Origin: an uncultured Clostridia bacterium
GTDB lineage: Bacteria; Bacillota; Clostridia; UBA1381; UMGS1253
Length of the DNA: 33,443 bases
Direction of reading: 5' to 3'
Assembly (NCBI GenBank): GCA_934456295.1
Contig: CAKSHB010000015.1
Coordinates: 1 to 33,443, forward strand
Shown here one piece after another: positions 14,959 to 23,709 of this stretch. The position numbers and the translations under genes were made by a program. Numbering within the stretch: the stretch's first letter is position 1; every line of letters begins with the position of its first letter. The notes below the pieces were generated by a model that saw only the letters and a list, made by a program, of their open reading frames with translations, did no database searches and was not told the origin of the DNA.

Positions 14959-15738
14959 ATGGAGAAACGAACGGCAGCGCATACGGAAGATGAGCGCAAA
15001 AGGCTTGAAATATCAAAAATAGAAGACACCGTAAATTTAGCCTTAAGGCATTGTGAGGCTAAATTTACTCATTTTTTAGATCCAGCGGTTGCGTATTATG
15101 TAAAGCATAATATGGGCTTCGGTGCAGATGTCAACATATCGTTCTGGGGCGGCAGAGAAGGCGCAGAACGTGAGGTTATGTGTGTGGCGCCGGAATGGGA
15201 GCAGCCCGATACGGCAAAATTTCCCGTTTCATGCATAAAGTCGGTTTCGTCGGGGTTCAATGAGCTGACCCACCGCGACTATCTCGGAGCATTGATGGGG
15301 CTTGGAATTAAGAGAGAGCAAATCGGCGATATTTTAATAAGCGGCGGCTGTGCGTATATTTTTTGTAAATCCGATATTTTTTCATATATAATAAATAATC
15401 TGAGCAAGGTCGGAAAAGACGGTATCCGCCTGTGTGAGGCAAATATGGAGGAAATTTCCGAATTTAAAGAAAAGACAGAGCGTATAAATGTGAGTGTTGC
15501 GTCTTTGAGGCTTGACTCGGTTTTGTCTGCCGTATTAAATCTGTCGCGCCGTGCAAGTGCGGATTTGGTAAAAACGTGCAGAGTTAAGGTGAATTTTGAC
15601 GAATGTGAAAATTTATCGAAGATTTTGTCGTGCGGGGACTTGATTTCCGTGCGCGGATTTGGTAGACTAAAGATTGGCGATATAGGGGGATTGTCGAGGA
15701 AAGGCCGTACCTATATTTCAGTGGAACGTTTTTTGTAA
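14959..15738 (+). CDS. ylmH: YlmH, S4-domain RNA-binding protein
   Basis: A 259-residue protein of the YlmH family. The N-terminal region contains the typical FTHFLDPAV and SFWGGREGAEREVMCVAP segments and the RDYLGALMGLGIKREQIGDIL block. The C-terminal S4 RNA-binding domain (about residues 180-250: ASLRLDSVLSAVLNLSRRASADLV...GDLISVRGFGRLKI) follows. In B. subtilis YlmH is a ribosome-associated factor that helps rescue stalled ribosomes, and it is cotranscribed with sepF and divIVA. Only a moderate GGGGT/AGAGG site precedes the ATG. Confidence 0.95.
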   Translation: MEKRTAAHTEDERKRLEISKIEDTVNLALRHCEAKFTHFLDPAVAYYVKHNMGFGADVNISFWGGREGAEREVMCVAPEWEQPDTAKFPVSCIKSVSSGFNELTHRDYLGALMGLGIKREQIGDILISGGCAYIFCKSDIFSYIINNLSKVGKDGIRLCEANMEEISEFKEKTERINVSVASLRLDSVLSAVLNLSRRASADLVKTCRVKVNFDECENLSKILSCGDLISVRGFGRLKIGDIGGLSRKGRTYISVERFL

Positions 15739-15780
15739 TTTTTATATATTAATCATATATAATACAAGGGGGAAAAAGCA

Positions 15781-16296
15781 ATGCTTACTCCGCTGGAAAT
15801 TGAAAACAGAGAGTTTAAAAAAACAATGGGCGGATATAACCGTGATGATGTTGAGGATTTTATGAGCCTCATATTGGTGGATTATGAAAAGCTCTACAAA
15901 GAAAACATAGCGGCGCGCGATAAAATCGAAACGCTGAGTGAGGCTGTGGAGCATTATAAGCATCAGGAAAGCACTATGCAGAATGCCATAATGGCTGCAC
16001 AGAATGCTGCCGATTCGCTGAAGCAAACCGCCAACGACCAGGCAGATTTGATAATTCGCGAGGCAAAGCTTAAAGCAAGCGAGATAATACGCGACGCAAA
16101 CCGCGATGCTACAAATCTTGAGAGAAGATATACCGAGATAAGGCAGCAGATAGAAAGCTATAAAATGCGTGTCAGTGCAATTATAAAGTCGCAGCTCGAC
16201 ATTTTGGGCGAGCTTAATGACGACGGCACAGCATCACAGAGCTTTACAGCGGCGGATACAATGGCAGCTACTATGGCAAGAAAGGACGAAATATAA
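15781..16296 (+). CDS. divIVA: Cell division/polarity protein DivIVA
   Basis: A 171-residue protein. The N-terminal DivIVA lipid-binding domain (LTPLEIENREFKKTMGGYNRDDVEDFM) is followed by long coiled coils (about residues 30-70 and 75-150) and a short Ala/Thr-rich tail. DivIVA senses negatively curved membrane at septa and poles and recruits Min or other partners. The B. subtilis membrane-inserting Phe17-Arg18 pair appears as Met-Gly here, in a position just before the conserved GY; I believe this is common in Clostridia. AGGGGG precedes the ATG. The TAA stop abuts the ileS start. Confidence 0.95.
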   Translation: MLTPLEIENREFKKTMGGYNRDDVEDFMSLILVDYEKLYKENIAARDKIETLSEAVEHYKHQESTMQNAIMAAQNAADSLKQTANDQADLIIREAKLKASEIIRDANRDATNLERRYTEIRQQIESYKMRVSAIIKSQLDILGELNDDGTASQSFTAADTMAATMARKDEI

Positions 16297-19092
16297 ATGG
16301 CAGATAAAGCAAAAAACTATAATGATACAATACAGTTACCTTCGACGGAGTTTCCGATGCGCGGAAATCTTCCGGCACGTGAGCCCGAAACGCTCAAGCG
16401 CTGGGAGGAAATGGAGCTTTATAAAAAGCTCACCGAGCGCAATAAGGGCAAAACACCGTTTATTCTTCATGACGGACCTCCGTATGCAAACGGAGATATA
16501 CACATGGGACATGCGCTCAACAAAATCCTTAAAGATATAATCGTAAGGTATAAATCTATGAGCGGATATTATGCGCCTTATGTGCCGGGCTGGGACACGC
16601 ACGGACTGCCGATTGAGCAGCAGGCTATCAAAAAGCTCGGCATAAACCGCCATGAGGTAGGACCGGTCAAGTTCCGTGAGGCATGCCGTGAGTTTGCGCT
16701 TTCGCATGTTGAAAATCAGAAGGAGCAGTTTAAGCGTTTGGGCGTTATAGGCGACTGGGACAACCCGTATCTGACGCTTAAAAATGAGTTTGTTGCAAAG
16801 CAGATTGAAGTTTTCGGCAAAATGGCTGAAAAAGGCTTGATATATAAGGGATTAAAGCCTGTATACTGGTGCCCGCACTGTGAAACGGCGCTTGCCGAGG
16901 CAGAAATTGAATATGCCGAGGATGCAACAAATTCTATTTATGTAAAATTTGCCGTAACCGACGACATGGGCAAATTTGACGGGCTTGAAAATGTGTATTT
17001 CGTTATCTGGACAACCACAACATGGACAATGCCCGGTAACGTTGCAATATGCCTTAATGCGGACTTTGATTATTCGCTCGTAAAAGTTCCGAACGGCGAA
17101 ATATACGTTCTGGCAACAGAGTTGGTTGACAGCGTAATGAAGGCTGCAAAAATTGAGGGCGGATATGAAATCATAAAGCATTTTAAAGGCTCAGAGCTTG
17201 AGCTTATGAAATGTAAGCATCCGTTTATCGACCGTGAATCGCTTGTAATACTCGGCGACCATGTAACGCTTGATGCAGGTACGGGCTGTGTACACACTGC
17301 GCCGGGACACGGCGTTGAGGACTATCAGGTATGCAGAAACTATCCGCAGCTTGATATAGTTGTGCCTGTTGACAGTAAGGGCTATCTGAACGAGCTTGCA
17401 GGTGAGTTTTGCGGTATGTATTATGAAGAGTCAAACGCAAAGATTATCGAGTGTATGACCGAAAATGGCAGTCTGCTTGCTGTGGAGAAGATTATTCACC
17501 AGTATCCGCATTGCTGGCGTTGCGATAATCCGATTATTTTCCGCGCTGCCGACCAGTGGTTTGCATCGGTTGACGCATTGAAGGAGAAGGCGGTTGAGGC
17601 TATAAAGGGTGTAAAATGGATTCCCGCATGGGGCGAGGACCGCATCACATCAATGGTTGAGGACAGAAGCGACTGGTGTATTTCGCGTCAGCGCACATGG
17701 GGCGTGCCTATTCCGATATTTTACTGCAAAGACTGCGGCAAGGAGCTGATTAACAGCGAAACGCTTGCGGCAGTTAGCAAGCTGTTCCGTGAGCAGGGAC
17801 CAGATAAATGGTGGGAGCTTGATGCGGACGATATTCTGCCTGAGGGCACAGTATGCGAATGTGGCTGCAAGCATTTTACAAAAGAGAAGGATATAATGGA
17901 CGTATGGTTTGATTCCGGTTCATCGCATGCGGCTGTATGTGAGCAGAGGGACGATTTGGTATATCCGGCAGATTTGTACCTTGAGGGAAATGACCAGTAC
18001 AGAGGCTGGTTCCAGTCATCGCTTCTGACGAGTATTGCAACAAAGGAAATTGCGCCGTATAAGACAGTTATTACGCACGGAATGATTCAGGACGGCGAAG
18101 GAAGAAAGATGTCAAAGTCCAAAGGTAACTCTATTTCGCCTTTGGAAATTGCCGACAAATACGGCGCTGACGTACTCCGTCTGTGGGTTGTTTCGGCAGA
18201 CTATAAAACCGACATGAGAATGTCGAATGAAGCGCTTAAACAGCTTTCGGAGGGATACCGCAAAATCCGCAATACCGCGCGTTATATTTTGGGTAACCTT
18301 GCCGGATTTGACCCGAATACGGACATGATGGCATATGAGGATATGGAGGAGCTTGACCGCTGGGCGCTTATGCGTGTAAACGATTTGGTTAAAAAGTCGG
18401 TTGAGGCATATGAGGCATATGAATATCATACGCTTTTCCGCGGTATTCACAACTTCTGCGTTGTTGATATGAGCAGTTTCTACCTTGATATTATAAAAGA
18501 CAGACTTTACACAGAGAAGGCTGACGGCACACTTCGCCGCAGCGCTCAGAGTGCTATGTATATCATACTTGATAAAATTACGCGTCTGCTTGCGCCCATA
18601 CTGGTATTTACGGCAGAGGAAATCTGGTCGTATATGCCCCGTATGAAGGGACAGGAGAGCGAAAGCATAATGTTCAACGATATGCCCGAATATGACGCAA
18701 AGTATGATAATGCGGAACTTTCGGAGAAATGGGATAAAGTTATAGCAATCCGCAATGACGTGCTTAAGGCTCTTGAGGAGGCACGTGCACAGAAGGTAAT
18801 AGGTCAGTCGCTTGCGGCGGATATTACGGTGTATGCGGACGGCGAAACATATGATTTCCTTAACAGCATAAAAGATGAGCTTGCGAAGGTATTTATCGTA
18901 TCGAGAGCAGATGTTAAAAACATGAGCGAGGCATGTGACGGCGCAGTTTCGGGAGATATTGTAAAGACGGCTGTAAAACCTGCGGCAGGAGAAAAATGCG
19001 AGCGCTGCTGGATATATTCCGACACTGTTGGAGAATGCAGCGAGCATCCGACGCTGTGTGCACGCTGTGCAGGCGTTATTAAAGACATGTAA
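16297..19092 (+). CDS. ileS: Isoleucyl-tRNA synthetase
   Basis: A 931-residue class I synthetase that charges tRNA-Ile. The HIGH motif is HMGH (69-72, in DGPPYANGDIHMGH), and KMSKS lies near residue 604 (GRKMSKSKGNS). The CP1 editing domain, which hydrolyses Val-tRNA-Ile, is complete (WTTTTWTMPGN and HTAPGHGVEDY). The C-terminal zinc-finger is CERCW...CARC (about residues 902-925). The length is that of the bacterial IleS1 type. The ATG follows the divIVA stop with no gap, with AAAGGA 10 nt upstream. There is no room for a T-box leader, so expression should follow the division operon. An intrinsic terminator follows. Confidence 0.99.
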   Translation: MADKAKNYNDTIQLPSTEFPMRGNLPAREPETLKRWEEMELYKKLTERNKGKTPFILHDGPPYANGDIHMGHALNKILKDIIVRYKSMSGYYAPYVPGWDTHGLPIEQQAIKKLGINRHEVGPVKFREACREFALSHVENQKEQFKRLGVIGDWDNPYLTLKNEFVAKQIEVFGKMAEKGLIYKGLKPVYWCPHCETALAEAEIEYAEDATNSIYVKFAVTDDMGKFDGLENVYFVIWTTTTWTMPGNVAICLNADFDYSLVKVPNGEIYVLATELVDSVMKAAKIEGGYEIIKHFKGSELELMKCKHPFIDRESLVILGDHVTLDAGTGCVHTAPGHGVEDYQVCRNYPQLDIVVPVDSKGYLNELAGEFCGMYYEESNAKIIECMTENGSLLAVEKIIHQYPHCWRCDNPIIFRAADQWFASVDALKEKAVEAIKGVKWIPAWGEDRITSMVEDRSDWCISRQRTWGVPIPIFYCKDCGKELINSETLAAVSKLFREQGPDKWWELDADDILPEGTVCECGCKHFTKEKDIMDVWFDSGSSHAAVCEQRDDLVYPADLYLEGNDQYRGWFQSSLLTSIATKEIAPYKTVITHGMIQDGEGRKMSKSKGNSISPLEIADKYGADVLRLWVVSADYKTDMRMSNEALKQLSEGYRKIRNTARYILGNLAGFDPNTDMMAYEDMEELDRWALMRVNDLVKKSVEAYEAYEYHTLFRGIHNFCVVDMSSFYLDIIKDRLYTEKADGTLRRSAQSAMYIILDKITRLLAPILVFTAEEIWSYMPRMKGQESESIMFNDMPEYDAKYDNAELSEKWDKVIAIRNDVLKALEEARAQKVIGQSLAADITVYADGETYDFLNSIKDELAKVFIVSRADVKNMSEACDGAVSGDIVKTAVKPAAGEKCERCWIYSDTVGECSEHPTLCARCAGVIKDM

Positions 19093-19147
19093 GCTTGGTA
19101 AATCAAAGAAACATAAAAAGCAGGGTCATATGAATTATGGCAAATTA

Positions 19148-19182
19148 TATGGGAGGGCATAGTTTGCCTTCCCGTATTTTTT
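19148..19182 (+). terminator. Intrinsic terminator after ileS
   Basis: A stem of up to 12 bp (19148-19159 with 19165-19176, including G-T pairs) has a 5-nt loop and is followed by six T's (19177-19182). It lies about 55 nt after the ileS stop and most likely ends the operon that begins at 12093. A weak TTGATT (19181) with a poor -10 at 17 bp follows and might serve aroB. Confidence 0.85.
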
Positions 19183-19283
19183 GATTAAAATACGGCGGCT
19201 GTATCAAAATGGCGTTTTTATACTATCGGAGAGGTTAATGTGAAAGTTTTTTCGCGTTGCCTGTTGGCAGAATGGAGATTTTG

Positions 19284-20366
19284 ATGAAAAGATTAAATCT
19301 GGATTTTGGAAAAAGAAGCTATGACATTGTAATTGAAAATTCTTTTGACGCTTTGGCACAGGAGATGTCAATGGTGTGCCGCGGCAGGGTTTTGCTTGTC
19401 ACAGACACAAACGTTGCACCGGTTTTTGCAGATGAGGTTTCGGCAGCGCTGGAAGAGGCAGATGTTGACGTATGCGGTGTTTATTCATTTAAAGCGGGAG
19501 AAAAGAGCAAAAATATCGATACACTTCAGGACATATATAATGCATGCGTAAAATACGGGCTTGACAGAAACGCTTCGATAGCGGCGCTCGGCGGCGGCGT
19601 ATGCGGAGATATGGCAGGGCTTGCAGCGGCAACATATATGCGCGGCATAGGCTTTGTGCAAATTCCTACCACACTTTTGGCGCAGACGGACAGCAGTGTC
19701 GGCGGCAAAGTCGGAATTGATTTTGCCGGAATAAAAAACATAGTCGGCGCATTTAAACAGCCGCGTCTTGTGTATATAAATACAAAAACGCTGAAAACCT
19801 TGCCGCAGCGCGAGTTTTCGGCAGGTATGGCAGAGATTATAAAGTACGGCATCATAAGGGACAGCAAATTTTTTGATTTTCTTGATAAAAACAGCGAAAA
19901 AATAAAGGCGCTTGATGAAAATATGCTTGAGGACATGATTTACAGGTGCTGTGAGATAAAAGCCGACGTGGTGATGAATGATGAAACCGAGCGCGGCGTG
20001 CGTGCCATACTGAATTTCGGGCACACAATAGGACATGGCGTTGAAAGTGCGAAGGAGTTTGAGCTTTTGCACGGGGAATGTGTGGCGATAGGCATGTCGG
20101 GTGCGTTGGAGATATCGCGTATGCGCGGCTACATGGACGCAGACAGCATAGAAGCGTGCAATGCGCTCATAAAAAAATATAACCTCAGCACATCGGTGAG
20201 CGGAGCAGATGAGTCCGATATAATCGGCTGTATGAAAAATGATAAGAAGAAGCTTGACGGCAGGCTCAGATTTGTACTCGCACAAAAAATCGGCAGTGTT
20301 GAAATTTTTGATGATGTCGGCGATGACGAAATCAGCAATGCGGTGTCATGTATTGTGAAACCGTGA
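19284..20366 (+). CDS. aroB: 3-dehydroquinate synthase
   Basis: A 360-residue NAD+- and metal-dependent enzyme converting DAHP to 3-dehydroquinate, step two of the shikimate pathway. Hallmarks are FKAGEKSKN, LGGGVCGDMAGLAAATYMRG, QIPTTLLAQTDSSVGGKVGID, NIVGAFKQP, GMAEIIKYG, and the metal-binding LNFGHTIGHGVE and LLHGECVAIGM. The frame extends upstream to a TTG at 19257 and an ATG at 19272, but GGAG (19274-19277) is 6 nt before ATG 19284, giving the normal start MKRLNLDFG. No other shikimate gene is nearby. It is 66 nt upstream of lspA with no visible terminator between them. Confidence 0.97.
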   Translation: MKRLNLDFGKRSYDIVIENSFDALAQEMSMVCRGRVLLVTDTNVAPVFADEVSAALEEADVDVCGVYSFKAGEKSKNIDTLQDIYNACVKYGLDRNASIAALGGGVCGDMAGLAAATYMRGIGFVQIPTTLLAQTDSSVGGKVGIDFAGIKNIVGAFKQPRLVYINTKTLKTLPQREFSAGMAEIIKYGIIRDSKFFDFLDKNSEKIKALDENMLEDMIYRCCEIKADVVMNDETERGVRAILNFGHTIGHGVESAKEFELLHGECVAIGMSGALEISRMRGYMDADSIEACNALIKKYNLSTSVSGADESDIIGCMKNDKKKLDGRLRFVLAQKIGSVEIFDDVGDDEISNAVSCIVKP

Positions 20367-20432
20367 GCGCTGTGCTGAAAATGCAAAAATACGGGCAGAA
20401 AAAAATCTAATTTGACTTTCGGCGGTGATACG

Positions 20433-20957
20433 GTGATTTTATATATAATATTGTCAGTTCTGATGATTGCAGCTGACAGATACACGAAAATTATTGCGGC
20501 AGAAACTTTGTCGGGCGGCAAAAGCATAGATTTCATACCGCATTTTATGGATTTTGTATATGTTGAAAACAGGGGCGCGGCATTTGGCATGATGCAGAAT
20601 ACGCGCTGGTTTCTTGCGGCGCTTACGGTTGCGGTGCTTGGGGCGATTTTGGCGTATGTTATAAAAAGCAAAAACCGCAGCCCGCTGTTTATGACGGCGG
20701 CATCGCTGATATTTGCAGGCGGTGTCGGAAATTTGATTGACAGGGTGTTTTTTGGATATGTGACTGATTTTATGCACTTTTTGTTTATTGATTTTCCGTG
20801 TTTTAACATTGCCGATATATGCGTGTGCACGGGCGGTGCGCTGTTTGTGATATATTTGTTGTTCGGCGACATGAAAAAGGGCAGTATGAAAAAGACTGAG
20901 CAGACAGCAGAGAATAAAGGAGAGCTGTATGGTACAAAAAATTCTTCTGACAGTTAA
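20433..20957 (+). CDS. lspA: Lipoprotein signal peptidase (signal peptidase II)
   Basis: A 174-residue membrane aspartic protease that cleaves prolipoprotein signal peptides after lipidation. The two catalytic aspartates lie in GNLIDRV and FNIADICV, and the family motif VENRGAAFGM is present; four transmembrane helices are evident. GTG 20433 just after GGCGGTGATAC gives an N-terminus beginning in the first helix; an in-frame TTG at 20412 is the alternative. A hydrophilic tail of about 30 residues (Lys/Glu/Thr-rich) extends past the last helix, and its coding end overlaps rluD by 29 nt, implying translational coupling. Confidence 0.93.
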   Translation: MILYIILSVLMIAADRYTKIIAAETLSGGKSIDFIPHFMDFVYVENRGAAFGMMQNTRWFLAALTVAVLGAILAYVIKSKNRSPLFMTAASLIFAGGVGNLIDRVFFGYVTDFMHFLFIDFPCFNIADICVCTGGALFVIYLLFGDMKKGSMKKTEQTAENKGELYGTKNSSDS

Positions 20958-21858
20958 AGAAAGCGAAAGCGGAAGCCGTCTTGACGCATACATAGGGGCT
21001 GCGGCGGAGGCTCTGTCACGCTCACATGCGGTAAAACTTATCGAGAGCGGCTGTGTGACGGTAAACGGCAGAACGGAGGACAAAAAGTATCGTGTAAGCA
21101 CGGGCGAAACGGTTGAAATAGATATGCCGGAGGCGAAGGAATACGAGGCAAAGCCTCAGGCGATACCGCTTGATATTGTGTATGAGGACGATGATTTGCT
21201 TGTGGTGAACAAGAAACAGGGAATGGTTGTGCACCCTGCGCCGGGCAACTATGAAGGTACGCTTGTCAACGCGCTTATGGAGCATTGCGGCTCCGGGCTG
21301 TCGGGGATTAACGGCGTTATGCGCCCGGGAATTGTGCACAGGATTGATAAGGACACATCGGGACTTCTGGTTGTTGCAAAAAATGATGCGGCGCATATGT
21401 TTTTGTCATCACAGCTTGCCGACAGGAGTCTTTCGAGAGAATATTCGGCGATTGTAAACGGAAACATAAAAGAGGATACGCTGACACTGGATTTTCCTAT
21501 AGGAAGAAATCCGTCCGACAGAAAGAAAATGTGCGTCACAAACAAAAATTCGCGAAACGCCGTGACACATGTAACTGTGCTTGAGCGTTTCGGCAGATAC
21601 ACGTATGTAAAATGCAAGCTGCAAACGGGGCGTACGCATCAGATAAGGGTGCATATGGCTTATATCGGACACAGCATTGTCGGAGATAAAACATACGGCA
21701 TAAAAAAGGAGCGATTTAAGCTTGACGGACAGCTTCTTCATGCGGGGGAAATCGAGTTTATACACCCTGCGACAAAGGAGCGTATGGAGTTTTCATGCGA
21801 ACTGCCCGACTACTTTTTAAAGGTGCTCGAAAAGCTGCGCAGTGAGAGCGTGAAATGA
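20929..21858 (+). CDS. rluD: RluD-family 23S rRNA/tRNA pseudouridine synthase
   Basis: A 309-residue RluA/RluD-type enzyme that isomerises uridines in RNA. An N-terminal S4 domain (about residues 14-75: SRLDAYIGAAAEALSRSHAVKLIESGCVTVNG) precedes the catalytic domain with DIVYEDDDLLVVNKKQGMVVHP, GIVHRIDKDTSGLLVVAK (catalytic Asp), and TGRTHQIRVHMAYIGHSIVGD. The ATG has AAAGGAG 6 nt upstream, inside the lspA tail. lspA-rluD ahead of pyrR is a standard Bacillota order. The exact target site (RluD-like in 23S rRNA, or another) cannot be decided from sequence; B. subtilis calls its homologue YlyB. Confidence 0.95.
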   Translation: MVQKILLTVKESESGSRLDAYIGAAAEALSRSHAVKLIESGCVTVNGRTEDKKYRVSTGETVEIDMPEAKEYEAKPQAIPLDIVYEDDDLLVVNKKQGMVVHPAPGNYEGTLVNALMEHCGSGLSGINGVMRPGIVHRIDKDTSGLLVVAKNDAAHMFLSSQLADRSLSREYSAIVNGNIKEDTLTLDFPIGRNPSDRKKMCVTNKNSRNAVTHVTVLERFGRYTYVKCKLQTGRTHQIRVHMAYIGHSIVGDKTYGIKKERFKLDGQLLHAGEIEFIHPATKERMEFSCELPDYFLKVLEKLRSESVK

Positions 21859-21928
21859 GAATATACAGTGAGCGTATATGAACAGAAAATGCAAAAATAA
21901 AATATTTTATCGAAATTTGATAAATATG

Positions 21929-21957
21929 TAGACAAAAATAAAATACTTTGGTATAAT
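21929..21957 (+). promoter_or_regulatory. Sigma-A promoter of the pyr operon
   Basis: TAGACA (21929-21934) and TATAAT (21952-21957) are separated by 17 bp. The predicted start near 21964 gives a leader of about 210 nt ahead of pyrR containing the PyrR site and terminator described next. Confidence 0.8.
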
Positions 21958-21992
21958 AGCTTCGGATAAAGAAGATTTCCTTCGGATTTACA

Positions 21993-22025
21993 GCCTTTAA
22001 GTCGGTACAGAGAGACCGGTAAGGC
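21993..22025 (+). promoter_or_regulatory. PyrR-binding anti-antiterminator in the pyr leader
   Basis: The leader contains a hairpin with a GCCTT...AAGGC base, a CGGT/ACCG upper stem and a terminal loop with the CAGAGAG element, matching the known PyrR RNA-binding consensus. When UMP or UTP is plentiful, PyrR should stabilise this hairpin. That would free the downstream terminator by blocking the competing antiterminator, in which GGCAG (22023-22027) can pair with CTGCC (22082-22086) inside the terminator's 5' arm, with TATATTT/AAATATA pairing inside it. Confidence 0.85.
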
Positions 22026-22076
22026 AGTTATATTTGAGTCGGGGATTTTATTTGCTTAAATATATCTTGCCGTATT

Positions 22077-22112
22077 GCTTTCTGCCGTATTTTGGGGCGG
22101 AAAGCTTTTTTT
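22077..22112 (+). terminator. pyr attenuator terminator
   Basis: GCTTTCTGCC (22077-22086) pairs with GGCGGAAAGC (22096-22105), with one T-G pair and a 9-nt loop, followed by seven T's. It lies about 60 nt ahead of pyrR, after the PyrR-binding hairpin, and is the regulated terminator of the operon. Confidence 0.9.
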
Positions 22113-22173
22113 GTGCTTTTTGACTGCGGGGTGCCTTTTTGGAGGAAAAGTATTTATGCGGGAGGTATGGAGT

Positions 22174-22731
22174 ATGGAGCAATCACAAATCAAGGCTCAG
22201 ATTATGGACGAAGCAGCTGTTTCGCGTGCGCTGAGCAGAATATCGCATGAAATCATCGAAAAAAATCAGGGTACGGACAATGTGTGCCTTGTGGGCATAC
22301 AGCGCCGCGGCGTTGTGCTGGCAAAAAAAATCGCCGAAAAGATTAATGAGGCAGAGGAGTGTAAAGTCAGGACGGGCGTTTTGGACATAACATTTTACCG
22401 CGACGATTTGAGCATTTTGTCGGAGCACCCGAAAATTAACGGCAGCAGCATAGATTTTGCGGTCACGGGAAAAACTCTCATAATAGTTGACGATGTTTTG
22501 TATACGGGACGTACTGTTCGCGCAGCCATAGACGCACTTATGGACATGGGCAGACCGGACGCCATACAGCTTGCGGTGCTGATTGACCGCGGACACCGTG
22601 AGCTGCCGATAAGGGCAGACTATGTCGGAAAGAATGTGCCAACGTCCAAAAGTGAAATTGTGCATGTTGAAGTGACGGAAATTGACGGCAGAAACGGCGT
22701 ATATATAGCCGATGTAAAACAGGATATGTAA
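22174..22731 (+). CDS. pyrR: Bifunctional pyr operon attenuator / uracil phosphoribosyltransferase PyrR
   Basis: A 185-residue PRTase-fold protein that binds the pyr leader RNA and has weak uracil phosphoribosyltransferase activity. The PRPP-binding loop is LIIVDDVLYTGRTVRAA; GIQRRGVVLAKKIAEKI, TFYRDDLS, VLIDRGHRELPIRADYVGKN and VPTSKSE are typical. Several in-frame starts exist; ATG 22174 with GGAGG (22161-22165) 8 nt upstream is best, while ATG 22156 with GGAGG (22141-22145) at 10 nt would add six residues. Its own attenuator lies directly upstream, so it should autoregulate the operon. Confidence 0.97.
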   Translation: MEQSQIKAQIMDEAAVSRALSRISHEIIEKNQGTDNVCLVGIQRRGVVLAKKIAEKINEAEECKVRTGVLDITFYRDDLSILSEHPKINGSSIDFAVTGKTLIIVDDVLYTGRTVRAAIDALMDMGRPDAIQLAVLIDRGHRELPIRADYVGKNVPTSKSEIVHVEVTEIDGRNGVYIADVKQDM

Positions 22732-22767
22732 AAAAGCATAAGAACCGTTACGGAAAGGGGAAAAACA

Positions 22768-23709
22768 ATGCTTGGAAAACATAAGGATTTGCTGGGACTC
22801 AAGGACCTCACAGCGGAGGAAATCAAATATATTTTGAAAAATGCGCAGACAATGAAGTACATTTTGCAGCAAAACAACAAAAAAACGCCTCATTTGCAGG
22901 GAAAATCGGTTGTTACGCTGTTCTATGAAAATTCTACGCGCACAAGACTTTCATTTGAAATGGCGGCAAAATATATAGGCGCAAGCACCGCAAACGTTGC
23001 CGCAGGAACATCGAGCGTGAGCAAGGGTGAAACGCTGATTGATACCGCGCGCACGATTGACGCGATGGGTACTGATGTTATAATACTGCGCCACCCGATG
23101 AGCGGTGCGGCAAATCTGATTGCAAAAAACGTAAAAGCATCGGTAATAAATGCGGGCGACGGAATGAATGAGCACCCGACACAGGCGCTTTTGGATTTGT
23201 TTACAATAATGGAGCATAAGGGCGGCTTTGAAGGGCTTCGCGTGGCGATTGTCGGTGACATAATGCACAGCCGCGTTGTAAGAAGCAACATATACGCTCT
23301 GACAAAGCTGGGGGCAAGGGTTGCCGTGGGCGGACCTGCCACACTTTTGCCGAAAGGGCTTGAGATGCTCGGCGCGGAGGTATATGATAACGTTCAGGAG
23401 GCGCTGCTCGATGCAGATGTTGTAATGGGACTGCGCATGCAGCTTGAGCGTCAGCAGAGCGGATTTGTGCCGGATATGCGCGAATATGCACATTTCTTCG
23501 GTGTAGATGATAAAAGGCTCGCCTTTGCAAAGCCGGACGCAATGCTTATGCATCCGGGTCCTGTAAACAGAGGTTTCGAGCTTACGAGCGGCATAATCGA
23601 CGGGACACATTCGGTCATACAGGAGCAGGTCACAAACGGCGTTGCGGTTCGTATGGCGGTATTGTATATCATGGCGAGAAAGGGTGGCGGCAATGAAAAT
23701 TTTGATTAA
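22768..23709 (+). CDS. pyrB: Aspartate carbamoyltransferase catalytic subunit
   Basis: A 313-residue enzyme joining carbamoyl phosphate and aspartate to N-carbamoyl-aspartate. The carbamoyl-phosphate loop is FYENSTRTRLSFE (STRT at 56-59); the second signature is GDGMNEHPTQALLDLFT, followed by VAIVGDIMHSRVVRSN and LMHPGPVNRGFEL. No pyrI regulatory gene is adjacent, so it is probably the Bacillus-type unregulated trimer. It starts 36 nt after pyrR with a GGAAAGGGG site, and its end overlaps pyrC by 17 nt. Confidence 0.98.
   Translation: MLGKHKDLLGLKDLTAEEIKYILKNAQTMKYILQQNNKKTPHLQGKSVVTLFYENSTRTRLSFEMAAKYIGASTANVAAGTSSVSKGETLIDTARTIDAMGTDVIILRHPMSGAANLIAKNVKASVINAGDGMNEHPTQALLDLFTIMEHKGGFEGLRVAIVGDIMHSRVVRSNIYALTKLGARVAVGGPATLLPKGLEMLGAEVYDNVQEALLDADVVMGLRMQLERQQSGFVPDMREYAHFFGVDDKRLAFAKPDAMLMHPGPVNRGFELTSGIIDGTHSVIQEQVTNGVAVRMAVLYIMARKGGGNENFD

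Noticed and set aside
15739..16296. T-box leader for ileS
   Set aside because: divIVA coding sequence runs right up to the ileS start, and no specifier loop or terminator/antiterminator was seen.
18112..19047. 311-codon minus-strand open frame opposite ileS
   Set aside because: It lies wholly antisense to an unambiguous ileS and its translation shows no family features; it reflects codon bias of the sense strand.
19485..20285. 266-codon minus-strand frame opposite aroB
   Set aside because: Same reason: antisense to a complete aroB, no ribosome binding site or motif.
20929..20957. Frameshift joining lspA and rluD
   Set aside because: Both proteins are complete with their own start signals; the 29-nt overlap is ordinary coupling.
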